DNA of 64,000 nucleotides, taken from NCBI GenBank assembly GCA_963783945.1, contig CAWAPS010000002.1, positions 744,001 to 808,000 on the forward strand, in the 5' to 3' direction. This document shows positions 52,982-61,958 of the stretch, one piece after another (the first letter of the stretch is position 1; every line of letters begins with the position of its first letter). This stretch comes from CAWAPS01 sp963783945 (GTDB taxonomy: Bacteria > Actinomycetota > Acidimicrobiia > Acidimicrobiales > Palsa-688). A program made the translations under genes and the position numbers. The notes beneath the pieces were generated by a model, which was not told the origin of the DNA, ran no database searches, and saw nothing but the letters and a program-made list of their open reading frames with translations.

Positions 52982-53440
52982 ATGCCGAAGTTCTTCAAGA
53001 AGGACAGTGACGAGTACTGGAGTCGCTATCCGCAACACCTGGTTGAGATGGGCCAGATCATGGAAGCCAGCGAACTGACGCCGGCCACGATGCACGTGAT
53101 GGGTGATCCTACGGATGAGGGGGCCCCAACCGCGCTGATATTCACGATGCCGCCGAACTCCGTCCTGCCGAGGCACGCCCACAACTGCGAGCGATTCGAA
53201 GTCATTCTCGAAGGCAGTCTTACGGTCGAGGAAGACGATCTCGAACTGGGCCCGGGCGACATCATGATCGCACATCCCGGAGAGGCCTACGGGCCACACA
53301 CCGCGGGACCACAGGGCTGCCGTACCCTCGAGATTTTCTCCACCCTGGCCGGCGCCCACAGCAATCTGATTGAGACTCCGGACGGGATGGTCACCATCGA
53401 TTTCGGATCGCTGGAGGCACTGCAGCAGTCACAGGCGTGA
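52982..53440 (+). CDS. Cupin-domain protein
   Basis: 152 residues, single cupin barrel. Metal-site strand VLPRHAHNCERFEVILEGSLTVEE matches the cupin motif 1 (His-x-His...Glu), and LELGPGDIMIAHPGEAYGPH matches motif 2. Small cupins of this type are dioxygenases or isomerases or sense metabolites; no more can be said. AGGGAG lies before ATG 52982. Possibly in one unit with the palindrome-controlled promoter upstream, ending before a convergent nitroreductase. Confidence 0.82.
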   Translation: MPKFFKKDSDEYWSRYPQHLVEMGQIMEASELTPATMHVMGDPTDEGAPTALIFTMPPNSVLPRHAHNCERFEVILEGSLTVEEDDLELGPGDIMIAHPGEAYGPHTAGPQGCRTLEIFSTLAGAHSNLIETPDGMVTIDFGSLEALQQSQA

Positions 53441-53464
53441 ACCGCCCGGCCCACCGGCGGCGGT

Positions 53465-54118
53465 TCAAGGGACCGGGTTGCCCCAGCCATCGAGAAACGC
53501 CACCTCCCGGATAGGGCGACGTACCGCCGGTTTGAACTGGTCTCCGCGGTAGTAGGCAACGGGCAGCAGGCAGGCCTGCACGTAGCCCTCCGGAATCCCC
53601 AGTAGATCTGCGGCTTCCGGCTCGCGGTAGAGGTGGACCGTCGTGATCGTCGATCCCAGGCCGCGGCTGCGCAAGGCCAGGATGAAGCTCCACACCGCCG
53701 GGTAGATCGAAGGCGCCCAGCCCGCCGCGCCACCTGTATCGAGGATGCACGGCACGACCAGCACCGGGACTTCATCCATGTGCTCGACCAGGAAGCGCGC
53801 CGATGCCATTACCCGACGTTGTTGCGGGGAGTCGGCAACGGCTGGTTCATGCCGGGAGGACCGTTGGGGCCGATCGACCGGCGGATTGCGGTATAGCTCC
53901 GCCAGGGCCCGGCGCATTTCCGAGTCGGCAACCACGACCCACCGCCAGGTTTGGGCGTTGCTGCCGGTGGGCGCCTGTAGCGCCAACTCCAGGCACTCCC
54001 GGATCACGCCGAGGGGGACGGGCCTGGTCAGGTCCAGCCGTGTCCGAACCGAGCGGGTCGTGGTGAGCAGCCTGTCGACTGTCGCCAGATCGAATCCGCT
54101 CCCATTGGCCGGGCTCAT
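53465..54118 (-). CDS. Nitroreductase-family protein
   Basis: 217-residue FMN-binding nitroreductase fold: RSVRTRLDLTRPVP and LELALQAPTGSNAQTWRWVVV at the FMN-site start, a C-terminal AVRRPIREVAFLDG. Members reduce nitro groups, quinones or flavins, or oxidise diverse ligands. GAGGAGG precedes ATG 54118. It is convergent with the cupin gene and divergent from the double-cupin gene. Its natural substrate is unknown. Confidence 0.85.
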   Translation of the reverse strand: MSPANGSGFDLATVDRLLTTTRSVRTRLDLTRPVPLGVIRECLELALQAPTGSNAQTWRWVVVADSEMRRALAELYRNPPVDRPQRSSRHEPAVADSPQQRRVMASARFLVEHMDEVPVLVVPCILDTGGAAGWAPSIYPAVWSFILALRSRGLGSTITTVHLYREPEAADLLGIPEGYVQACLLPVAYYRGDQFKPAVRRPIREVAFLDGWGNPVP

Positions 54119-54267
54119 TTGTCCTCCTCGTCCCGCAGTCCGGGAGATTCAGGCAGCTCACGAGACTCGCCGGCCCGGCCGCCGTCCATCAGCGCGGAAG
54201 TAGACGGCACGCAGACATGTTGCCAGAATGGATCGGGTGAGCGTTATTGATCGGACCCGAGGACAAT

Positions 54268-55212
54268 ATGGCCGTCACGACTGATCAGATTCCCTTGCTC
54301 GACGATCACTTCGACACGTCATTCGGAGACGAGCGCTGGGAGCAGACCGGGGAGAGCCGATCGTCATCATGGTTCCTCGGCGATGACCCCTGCGGACCGA
54401 TGATCTACTTCCTGGATTCAGCGCAGCCGGCCGCCGAAGGACCCCGGTTCCCGGTGCATCACCATGACAGCGACGAGCTGCGACTGGTGCTCTCCGGCGC
54501 ACTGCGCGTCGGCCGCACCTGGCTTCATCCGGGTCACTTCAGGATGCAGGCGGCGAATCACGACTACGGACCGGAGATGACCGGACCGGACGGCTGTCAG
54601 GAGATGGTCCTCTTTGCTGATCGCCGAGGCTTCATCCCCGAGTACCCAAACGCCCGGGATGAGGAAGCACTGGGCTGGCTGGCCGGCTATTTCGCCACCC
54701 AGTACGCCGGGTACATCCCGGAACGGGGCGCCGGCGAGGTCGCCCGCAATTACCGCAGCCTGCTGGCCGGCTCCGAGCTGGTGCCGTCGCGCCACGGTCA
54801 TGTCGACTCGTCGTTCGATGATCCGTCGTGGCGCTCGATCGGCGGCCTGCGGTATTCCTGCTGGGCCATGGGGCCGGAGCCCCTCCGGCCCCTCATCTTG
54901 CTGGTTGACGCGGCCCCCGGCGTGGCGGTGGCCCCACGTCTGAAGTTCCGCACCGACCACGTTCGGCTCGTGCTCACAGGCAGCTGCGACATAGGAGACC
55001 ACCACTACGGTGCCGGCGACATCCGAGTCCAGCAGGCCGGGCATTTTCTGGGGCCCGAGGTCGCCGGAGCGAACGGCTGCCGGCAAATTCTGATATTCGC
55101 CCGCCAGCGCGACGCGGTCCCTGTCCTGGCTGACCCGGCGGAGGCGACGCCGTCCGCAGGGCACCTGGGCGACCTGAGCGGAGATGCCGGGAGCCTCTTG
55201 GTACCCCTCTAA
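54268..55212 (+). CDS. Duplicated cupin-like protein (two half-barrels repeats)
   Basis: 314 residues. Two related halves: FPVHHHDSDELRLVLSGALRVG with LHPGHFRMQAANHDYGPEM, and RLKFRTDHVRLVLTGSCDIG with YGAGDIRVQQAGHFLGPEV. The first has a His-rich metal site, the second lacks most of it (FRTDHV). Between them a helical stretch contains GYFATQYAGYIPERG. I do not recognise a named family beyond cupin. GAGGAC is upstream of ATG 54268; an upstream TTG 54247 is also open. It may bind a ring-cleavage product. Confidence 0.72.
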   Translation: MAVTTDQIPLLDDHFDTSFGDERWEQTGESRSSSWFLGDDPCGPMIYFLDSAQPAAEGPRFPVHHHDSDELRLVLSGALRVGRTWLHPGHFRMQAANHDYGPEMTGPDGCQEMVLFADRRGFIPEYPNARDEEALGWLAGYFATQYAGYIPERGAGEVARNYRSLLAGSELVPSRHGHVDSSFDDPSWRSIGGLRYSCWAMGPEPLRPLILLVDAAPGVAVAPRLKFRTDHVRLVLTGSCDIGDHHYGAGDIRVQQAGHFLGPEVAGANGCRQILIFARQRDAVPVLADPAEATPSAGHLGDLSGDAGSLLVPL

Positions 55213-55318
55213 TCGTCCTCAACTTCGATGCATTTCGGGCAGGGTCGCCAACGGCTGGCGCTTGACGATCGAGGCGAACGGGTGTTAGGAACCCATCACG
55301 CCCACGAAGGGAGCTCCG

Positions 55319-56152
55319 TTGACACGTACGACGACGATCACTATCTCTCCGGTGACACGAGCGGTCGGGGCGGCTATCGACGGCATCGATATCCGCGATA
55401 CGCCGGATGAAGAGACGGTTACCCGGATCCGCCAGGCCTGGCTGGACTACGGCGTGGTTTTCTTTCGGGGCCAGGACGTCAGCCCGTATCAGCTGCTGGC
55501 ATTCGTGGCCCATTTCGGCTCGCCGATCCCCGAGCCGTCCAACGCCGCCTACGGCGCGGATCCCAACTCCGACCCCGTGGCCGAAGGCGACACCGCGCCG
55601 ATAAAGGGCGTCGCCGAGCGCTGGCATGCCGACGCGACCTGGCTGGCGACGCCGCCCATGGCCACGTGGCTGCGTATGGTGGATATTCCGCCGGTCGGGG
55701 GCGACACCTGCTGGGTCAACGTGGTGGCGGCGTACGAAGCTTTGGCTGAGCCACTGCGCGACGCGCTGGACCCGCTGACCGCAGTGCACTGGATGATGCC
55801 ATCGCTCGAGACCATGGGGATCGCCGCACAGTCCGACGATATCGAGTACGTCCACCCGGTCGTCCGGGTCCACCCCGAGACCGGCCGCAAGGCGCTCTAC
55901 GTCAGCGAAGGCTGGACCCGCAACATCGTGGATCTCCCGCCGGCCCAGAGCAATCTCCTTCTGGCGCTCGTATTCGATCACATAAGGTCACCCGACTTCA
56001 GCATGCGGTGGCGATGGACCCCCGGCGATGTGGCCTTCTGGGACAACCGCGCCGTTCAGCACTTCGCCGTTGGCGACTACGACGGGGGCCGGCGTATTCA
56101 ACGCGTCGTGCTGGCAGGAGACCGACCCTACGGTCCTGGGCAGGTGCACTGA
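55319..56152 (+). CDS. TauD/TfdA-family Fe(II)/2-oxoglutarate dioxygenase
   Basis: 277 residues. Iron ligands His103 and Asp105 in WHADATW and a distal His in VAFWDNRAVQHFAVGDY; the C-terminal Arg-rich RRIQRVVLAGDRP binds 2-oxoglutarate. Enzymes of this group release sulfite from taurine or cleave ether or phenoxy acids. TTG start with AAGGGAG upstream. Its TGA overlaps the ATG of the SnoaL gene (TGATG), so the two proteins are coupled, which suggests a common substrate. Confidence 0.88.
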   Translation: MTRTTTITISPVTRAVGAAIDGIDIRDTPDEETVTRIRQAWLDYGVVFFRGQDVSPYQLLAFVAHFGSPIPEPSNAAYGADPNSDPVAEGDTAPIKGVAERWHADATWLATPPMATWLRMVDIPPVGGDTCWVNVVAAYEALAEPLRDALDPLTAVHWMMPSLETMGIAAQSDDIEYVHPVVRVHPETGRKALYVSEGWTRNIVDLPPAQSNLLLALVFDHIRSPDFSMRWRWTPGDVAFWDNRAVQHFAVGDYDGGRRIQRVVLAGDRPYGPGQVH

Positions 56153-56616
56153 TGGCTGAAGATTCGGTCGATCGGCTGCTCGAGCTCGAGGAGATCAAAC
56201 AGCTCAAGGCTCGCTATTGCCGCTTCGTCGCCAAAGAGGACTGGAAAGGATTCAAGAACCTCTTCAGCGAGGATCTGCAGTTCATCACCCCGGACGGGTA
56301 CATGCACGATGGGCGCGAAGTCTTCATGGCATTCCACGAGGAGAGCCTTCAGAAACCAAAGGTCTGGGGCGTCGTTCACGTCTACTCACCCGAGATCAGC
56401 ATGACCGGACCTCACTCGGCGAAGGGGCTGTGGGCCATGGAAGACGTCCACGTGTGGCCCGGCGGCGACGGACCGCCCGTAGGCCATCACGGTTACGGCT
56501 ATTACGACGAGGACTACGTCCGCCTGGCGGACGGGTGGCGGTTCAAAAGGATTCAGGTCATCTATGACCGAGTCGACCCGCTGGAGGGCGGCTTTCCTCC
56601 GGGTATCGAACACTGA
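56152..56616 (+). CDS. SnoaL-like (NTF2-fold) protein
   Basis: 154 residues. N-terminal helices SVDRLLELEEIKQLKARYCRFVAKEDWKGF, a barrel with FSEDLQFITPDGYMHDG and HVYSPEISMT, and a C-terminal strand with GYGYYDEDYVRLADGWRFK. The fold serves cyclases, isomerases or hydroxylation partners in aromatic and polyketide pathways. Directly coupled with the TauD-like gene. Second SnoaL of the window after 23259, and a third occurs at 59827. Confidence 0.8.
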   Translation: MAEDSVDRLLELEEIKQLKARYCRFVAKEDWKGFKNLFSEDLQFITPDGYMHDGREVFMAFHEESLQKPKVWGVVHVYSPEISMTGPHSAKGLWAMEDVHVWPGGDGPPVGHHGYGYYDEDYVRLADGWRFKRIQVIYDRVDPLEGGFPPGIEH

Positions 56617-56667
56617 CCATCTCTCGCCCGTTCACGGATGAGCCTCGAACGATCTCACAGGACGGGG

Positions 56668-57642
56668 TCACCGAAACGCCGGCATGACCTCCTGGGCCGC
56701 CCACTCGAGCCGCTCGAGGTAGTCGGCGAGCGCCCGGACCGGAGCCGGGTCGGGATCGGGGATAGTGGTCCATTTGACGCCGGCGTCTTGCAGCTCGCCG
56801 ACGCAGTCAATGATCTCCTGGGTGCTCCGCGGCCGGCCGCCCCCGCCCGGCAGCGCCTCGTGGTTGGGGCCGAACCGCACGTTGGAGACCGGCATGGCGA
56901 TCTCGAAATCAGCCTCTCGTGCCGCGAAGCCCGGCACCGTGCGGGCGGCGTCGAGAAAGGTGGGGAGATCGCTCACCGAGTTCAACCACGGTCCCTTTCC
57001 TCCCTGGGAGCCTGTCGGGTACCAGCCGCGGCCCACCCGGGCGGCTCGCAACAGGGCCGCCATCGAGCTACCCCCGATCCAGATGGGCGGGTGGGGTTTC
57101 TGAACCGGCTTCGGCTCGAAATAGATGTCGGCGAAGTCGACGAACTCGCCATGGAACTCCGGCTTGTCGGCCGTCCACAGCACCTTGAGCACCTCGATGT
57201 ACTCGTCGGTGATCCGGCCCCGCTTCTCGAACGGCACCCTGAGCGCGGCAAACTCGCCGCGCGCCATCCCCACGCCGAATGACACCGTCACCCGTCCCCC
57301 GGACAGCACGTCCAAGGTGGAGATGGCCTTGGCGTAGGCGATGGGCTCGTGGTACGGCAGCACGATTACGCTGCTGTTGACCCGGATCCGTTTGGTAGCA
57401 CCGGCCACGAAGGTCATCACCGTCAGGGCATCGGTCCAGTAGGCGCCCATGGCGGGTACGAGGTCCGGCGGCATGACGATGTGCTCAGGCGCGGTGATAG
57501 CGTCGTACCCGAAGTCCTCCGCGCTCCGGGCCACCTTCTGGAAATCACCGGTCGTCAAGTGCTCCTGCCAGCTGTCGCGGCCACCCGAAAACTCGTGCGG
57601 CGGATAGCGCATCACCCCGGGGAGCCCGGTCGAGAACTTCAT
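56668..57642 (-). CDS. LLM-class F420-dependent oxidoreductase (TIGR03619 type)
   Basis: 324 residues. Family segments ITAPEHIVMPPDLVPAMGAYW, VIVLPYHEPIAYAKAISTLDVLSGGRVTVSFGVGMARGEFAALRVPFEKRG and PVQKPHPPIWIGGSSMAALL. ATG 57642 is the likely start; the frame extends upstream without family similarity. It is divergent from a large amidohydrolase with an operator-like palindrome between them. The role in the pathway is not determined, but LLM enzymes with amidohydrolases recur in this window. Confidence 0.87.
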   Translation of the reverse strand: MKFSTGLPGVMRYPPHEFSGGRDSWQEHLTTGDFQKVARSAEDFGYDAITAPEHIVMPPDLVPAMGAYWTDALTVMTFVAGATKRIRVNSSVIVLPYHEPIAYAKAISTLDVLSGGRVTVSFGVGMARGEFAALRVPFEKRGRITDEYIEVLKVLWTADKPEFHGEFVDFADIYFEPKPVQKPHPPIWIGGSSMAALLRAARVGRGWYPTGSQGGKGPWLNSVSDLPTFLDAARTVPGFAAREADFEIAMPVSNVRFGPNHEALPGGGGRPRSTQEIIDCVGELQDAGVKWTTIPDPDPAPVRALADYLERLEWAAQEVMPAFR

Positions 57643-57731
57643 CGGATCAGCCCTGTCATCTCTTTCCTGTTGTGAACGCTGGACGGGTCGACGTTCGGCC
57701 CGTCTGAAGTTAAGCACGTGGGTGGGACACT

Positions 57732-57744
57732 GACCACGGTGGTC
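57732..57744. promoter_or_regulatory. Perfect inverted repeat in LLM/amidohydrolase divergent promoter
   Basis: GACCAC-G-GTGGTC, arms of 6 bp with a 1-bp centre, located between the divergent starts at 57642 and 57824. A plausible binding site for a dimeric regulator of both genes. Confidence 0.35.
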
Positions 57745-57823
57745 GTCAGCCGGCCGTCCGGGAGCCGGGTGTATTCTCCCCGCGGGCCTCGTCGGCCGTC
57801 ACGGATAGAGGAGGTTCCCTACG

Positions 57824-59371
57824 GTGGGCACGACCAACCGCAGCCGGGCGAAGTCCACGTCCGCCCGGGTTCACCAACAGCTTGCACATCCGGTAATCGA
57901 TTGTGACGGTCATTGGTTCGAACCGGTGCCGGTCTTTCTCGACTTCCTGCGCGATTCAGGCGGGGCAGAAATGGTGGACAGCTTCCGTTCGGTCATGCGG
58001 CAGGGCGGTCTCTGGTATGACCGCACACTGGAGGAACGCCGGGCGTGGCGCCAACCGAGGCCGGTGGCGTGGCCTGAGCCCGGCCACACCCTTGATCGGG
58101 CCACGGCCGATCTGCCCGCCCTTCTCTACGAGCGCCTCGAGGAGTTCGGCATCGACTTCTCCGTCGTCTACCCCTCCCTCGGCCTGGCTGCGATCCGAAT
58201 TCCCCAGGAGGATCTGCGCCGGGCCTGGGCTCGGGCTGCCAACAACATGAGTGCTGAGCTGTTTGGGCCGTACGCCGACAGATTGGCGGCGGTGGCTGTG
58301 GTACCGAGCGAGACGCCGGACGAAGCCGTCGACGAGCTCGAGTACGTCCGGACCGGGCTTGGCCTGAAAGCGATGCTCATCGAGGGCAACGTGCGCAGAC
58401 CGGTAGCCGCCCTGGCTGAGGGTGACCGGGCTACGGCGCCGTCCAGCGCATCGTCGATGGCCGTTCCTTACTACATCGACTCAGTCGGGCTCGACAACGC
58501 CTACAACTACGATCGGCTGTGGGCCAAGGCGGTAGAGCTCGAGGTCGCGGTCACCATGCACGGCGGGGGTATGGGTTGGCCGGATCGAACGTCGCCCTCG
58601 AACTTCGTCTACAACCACATCGGCCACTTCGCTACCGCCGGTCATGCCACGGCCAAGGCTCTGTTTCTGGGCGGCGTCACCCAGCGGTTTCCGAACCTCA
58701 ACTTCGCGTTCCTGGAAGGCGGTGTGGCCTGGGCCTGTCAGCTGTACCTGGACATCGTCGGCCACTGGCGAAAGCGAAACGTCGATGCCTTACACAGGAA
58801 TCTGCGCCCTGACCAGGTCGATTTCGATGAACTGAGGAGCCTCTACGAGCAATACGGGAGCGAGCGGCTGAAAGGCCGCTTCGATGAGATCGTCGAGTCG
58901 CCCTCGCCTATCCAACCCTTCAAGACGGTAGATGAGCTGGTGGGGCAGGAGCCGGCCGAGGGAGTGATGTCATATGACGACTTCTCGGCCCTTCGGGTGG
59001 ATGACGAAGCATCGCTCGAGGATCTCTTCCGTGATCGTTTTTGGTTTGGGTGCGAGGCCGACGATCGGGCTACCGCATGGGCCTTCAACAAAAAACTGGG
59101 TCTGGGCCTGAAACCGGTGTTTTCTTCGGACATCGGGCATTTTGACGTCCCTGACATGAGGGACGTCCTCCATGAGGCTTACGAGCTCGTGGAGCTCGAA
59201 CTCTTGGATGAGGAGGATTTCAAGCGCTTCACCTTCACCAATGCCGCCGCCCTCCACGCCGGCATGAATCCCGAGTTTTTCGCGGGAACGGCGGTGGAGA
59301 ACGCGGTAAACGAGACTCTTACCGGGCGCGAGGGAGGTGCTTTCACGGATCCGACTGCGGAGCGACCATGA
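57824..59371 (+). CDS. Large amidohydrolase-family protein
   Basis: 515 residues with the metal-dependent hydrolase TIM barrel. Metal-binding start is VIDCDGHWFEP, a central His region VTMHGGGMGW, HIGHFATAGH and a C-terminal FSSDIGHFDVPD. It has a ~100-residue extension at the N-terminus compared with the ACMSD-like enzyme at 26670. The GTG start has GAGGAGG upstream. Downstream lies a repeat-rich region with palindromic element 3, without other genes on this strand. Possible decarboxylase or hydrolase of ring-cleavage acids. Confidence 0.83.
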   Translation: MGTTNRSRAKSTSARVHQQLAHPVIDCDGHWFEPVPVFLDFLRDSGGAEMVDSFRSVMRQGGLWYDRTLEERRAWRQPRPVAWPEPGHTLDRATADLPALLYERLEEFGIDFSVVYPSLGLAAIRIPQEDLRRAWARAANNMSAELFGPYADRLAAVAVVPSETPDEAVDELEYVRTGLGLKAMLIEGNVRRPVAALAEGDRATAPSSASSMAVPYYIDSVGLDNAYNYDRLWAKAVELEVAVTMHGGGMGWPDRTSPSNFVYNHIGHFATAGHATAKALFLGGVTQRFPNLNFAFLEGGVAWACQLYLDIVGHWRKRNVDALHRNLRPDQVDFDELRSLYEQYGSERLKGRFDEIVESPSPIQPFKTVDELVGQEPAEGVMSYDDFSALRVDDEASLEDLFRDRFWFGCEADDRATAWAFNKKLGLGLKPVFSSDIGHFDVPDMRDVLHEAYELVELELLDEEDFKRFTFTNAAALHAGMNPEFFAGTAVENAVNETLTGREGGAFTDPTAERP

Positions 59372-59410
59372 GCAGTCTTGACGTCTGCGCAGGGTCCGGG
59401 TGGGAGCGGG

Positions 59411-59592
59411 CATCGGCCGGCGAGGGCGTGGGCCGGCGAGGACATCGGCCGGCGAGGACATCTGGCCCGCAAAGCGAGGAAATACGGCCGAGAAACAATG
59501 AGGAGGGCCCCGTGCCCGCAACGCGGCGAGCGACGTCCCGGTCGGCCAGATCGACTGGGCGCGGGCCGGCATGAAGACGTCGGCCGGCGAGG
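59411..59592. repeat. Recurrent GGCCGGCGAGG motif flanking palindrome copy 3
   Basis: GGCCGGCGAGG occurs at 59415-59425, 59431-59441 and 59447-59457 (16-bp spacing) and again at 59582-59592, immediately before the palindromic element. Mildly degenerate copies occur near palindrome copy 1 (around 4793). Low complexity, G+C-rich. Confidence 0.6.
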
Positions 59593-59601
59593 GCCGCGGA
59601 C

Positions 59602-59695
59602 CGAAAATCTCGTAGTACTTTTGTTTTCTCGTAGTCATTTCGTGCCGCAAACCGCACAAATACGCGCCGAGAAAACAAAAGTGCTACGAGAAAAA
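59602..59695. repeat. Palindromic element, copy 3
   Basis: Closely matches copy 1 over 94 bp (left arm CGAAAATCTCGTAGTACTTT, right arm with GAGAAAACAAAAGTGCTACG). The apical stem changes from GCAC/GTGC in copy 1 to GTGC/GCAC here, preserving pairing at both changed positions. Lies between the ends of the amidohydrolase and the convergent SnoaL gene. Confidence 0.75.
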
Positions 59696-59826
59696 GGTCC
59701 CGCCGTGCGGGGACCCCTCCAAACACCGGATCACCCCGCCCTGTCGCCCCCGCCCAGCCCCGCCCAGCCCCGCCCCCGCCCTGCGCAAGCTTGCTCTCTG
59801 GGGCCTTCACCGCCCCGGCCGTCCCG

Positions 59827-60387
59827 TCACCAGAGCTCGGGCGCCGGCGTGTCGATCTGCAAGGGACGGACGTAGGACAGGTCCCGGGTGTCGCGTGTGC
59901 CCTTCGAATACCCCTGCTCGGCGAACAGAGGGTTCTGCAGCCCCGACGCATCAGCGGTGATCATTACCTCGACCGTTGAGCGGCGTACCGCCAGCTTCCA
60001 CCCGCCGTCCCGCTTTTCCAGCCGGTCGATGTAACGGCCGTTGATGAAGCGGGCTGTGACTCCGTCGTTGTTGAGCAGCGTGACCAGTACGTAACTCTCG
60101 GCGTGAGCAGTGTCACCGTCGATTTCGACGGTGTGCGTGGTGATGTTGTGGAGGTGGTTCTGCGAGCCGGCGGCGTGCACCGGGTTGATCCACTCGGCAT
60201 ACGTGGGCCCGGGGTTGATCGCCTTGCCGTGCTCGTCGAAGCCGTCGTCGTGGTAAGTGGAGGTGATCAGCGCGGCGTCGTGGCGGTCGTGGCCGCGGGC
60301 GTGCGCCGCAATACAGTCGATGATCGCCTGGCGATCCATCAGGTAATCGATCTTCCGCTGCAACTCCTGGAGCTCATCAGCGCTCAT
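59827..60387 (-). CDS. SnoaL-like (NTF2-fold) protein
   Basis: 186 residues of the nuclear-transport-factor-2/SnoaL_4 fold: N-terminal helix ELQRKIDYLMDRQAIIDCIAAHARGHDRHDAALI, TYHDDGFDEHGKAINPGP, and barrel strands HTVEIDGDTAHAESYVLV, RYIDRLEKRDGGWKLAVRR. Possible catalytic His/Asp pairs in DRHDAA and YHDD. AAGGAGG lies before ATG 60387. It reads behind two SDR genes on the same strand and may complete their pathway. Confidence 0.82.
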   Translation of the reverse strand: MSADELQELQRKIDYLMDRQAIIDCIAAHARGHDRHDAALITSTYHDDGFDEHGKAINPGPTYAEWINPVHAAGSQNHLHNITTHTVEIDGDTAHAESYVLVTLLNNDGVTARFINGRYIDRLEKRDGGWKLAVRRSTVEVMITADASGLQNPLFAEQGYSKGTRDTRDLSYVRPLQIDTPAPELW

Positions 60388-60460
60388 GAATGGTATCCCT
60401 CCTTGACTGGTTGGCCTTCGCTCCGATGGTGATGCCCACGCCGATATCGATGCCGATGAC

Positions 60461-61219
60461 TCATCCTTTGGGACCGCCGTTGACCCACAGAGTCTGCCCG
60501 GAGCAGTAACTCGAGGCATCGGACGCAAAGAACAGGACGGCGTAGCCGATCTCGTCGGGCTCACCGATTCGACCTACGGCGTTGGCGGCGCCGAAGGAGG
60601 CGGCGTCCATACCGTACTGCTTGCTGTCCTCGAGCAGCATCTCGGTCCGGATCGCGCCAGACGCCACCGAGTTGACCCGCACCCCTTTCGGCGTCCAAGC
60701 CGCGGCCATGGACAGAGTGAGGTTGTTCACGGCCGCCTTCGACGCACCGTACGGTGCGCCGATGGGGAAAGCGAAGAAGGCCGAGCCCGACGAGATGTTG
60801 ACGATAGAGCCCTTGCCCTGCTCCAGCATCGTCTTCGCTGCGAGCCGGGAGAGAAACCATACGCTCCCGATATTGAGATCGATGATGTGGTGCCACTCCT
60901 CGGGAGTCCAGTCGGCGATCGGCTTGGTCGCCGCCCCCCCGGCGTTGTTGACCAGGATGTCCAGCCTTCCCTTGTCGGCGACGGTGCGCGCCACCAATTG
61001 CTCGCAGTCACCGACATCGGTGACGTCGGTGGGAACAACCAGCGTGCGCCGGCCGAGGGCCTCGATGTCGCCCGCGGTCTGCTCCAACGGCTCCCGGCGC
61101 CGCCCGGCGAGCACGATGTCGGCGCCGTGCTCAGCCAGCACCAGCGCGCATCCCCGCCCGATGCCCGTACCGGCGCCGGTGACGATTGCCACCCGGCCGT
61201 CCAGCGAAAACCTGCTCAT
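60461..61219 (-). CDS. SDR-family oxidoreductase (FabG-like)
   Basis: 252 residues. TGAGTGIGRGCAL cofactor motif, VNNAGGAATK, catalytic IGAPYGASKAAVNNL (Tyr-x3-Lys) and a C-terminal CSGQTLWVNGG. ATG 61219 overlaps the stop of the upstream SDR (ATGA) and has GGAGGAG upstream. It forms an operon with the upstream SDR and TetR-P450 genes and probably oxidises or reduces a hydroxyl group of a steroid- or terpene-like substrate. The substrate itself is unassigned. Confidence 0.88.
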   Translation of the reverse strand: MSRFSLDGRVAIVTGAGTGIGRGCALVLAEHGADIVLAGRRREPLEQTAGDIEALGRRTLVVPTDVTDVGDCEQLVARTVADKGRLDILVNNAGGAATKPIADWTPEEWHHIIDLNIGSVWFLSRLAAKTMLEQGKGSIVNISSGSAFFAFPIGAPYGASKAAVNNLTLSMAAAWTPKGVRVNSVASGAIRTEMLLEDSKQYGMDAASFGAANAVGRIGEPDEIGYAVLFFASDASSYCSGQTLWVNGGPKG

Positions 61220-61958
61220 ACCACGGCTCCTCCGTTGACCCCGATGACTTGACCTGTGATGTAGCTGGCGCCATCCGAGCACAAGAACGCGCAGGTGGCG
61301 CCGATGTCGTCGGGGTTCCCGAGGCGCCCGCTGGGGATCGCCGAACACATCGCCTCGGCGCTGGGGACCAGCCCTTTGACCTGGGCGTCGCGCAACATGG
61401 GCGTGTCGACGCAGAACGGCGGGATCGAGTTGGCGGTGATGCCCTGCCCGGCGTACTCACGGGCGATGGTCTTCGTCATGGCGACGACCCCGCCCTTGGC
61501 CGCCGCATAATGCCCCTGCCGGGGCGACCCGACCTGCGCCGACGACGATGCGATAGTGACGATCCGGCCCCAATGCGCTGCGATCATGTCTGGCAGCGCG
61601 GCCTGCAGACAGTGGAACGTGCCGGTCAGGTCGACGGCAATCATGCGGTCCCACTCTTCGAGCGTGATCTCTATGAACGGAGCGAACCCGGCGACCGCCG
61701 CACTCGTCACCATGATCTCAATCGGCCCGAGCCTGCTCCGCACCTGCCCGAGCGCCGCGTCGACCGAGGCCCGGTTTGACACGTCTGCCCCGATCGCAAC
61801 CGCGTCGGCCCGCGGTTGCGCAGTTCGCCGGCGGTCTGCTCTGCCCGGTCGCCGTCGATGTCGACCACGGCGACGCGGTGCCCGGCTCCCGACAGGTGCC
61901 GCGAGATGCCGACGCCCATCCCCGACGCCCCACCGGTGACGACCGCGACTCGACTCAT
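61216..61958 (-). pseudogene. Frameshifted SDR-family oxidoreductase
   Basis: A single SDR split by a one-base indel. N-terminal part MSRVAVVTGGASGMGVGISRHL through GELRNR starts at ATG 61958; after a run of G/C near 61811-61813 the frame shifts and continues with ADAVAIGADVSNRASVDAALGQVR to the catalytic YAAAKGGVVAMT and the terminal ITGQVIGVNGG. Without the indel it would be ~247 residues. Its start is directly coupled to a tiny ORF (ATGA). Either a recent pseudogene or a sequencing error. Confidence 0.75.
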
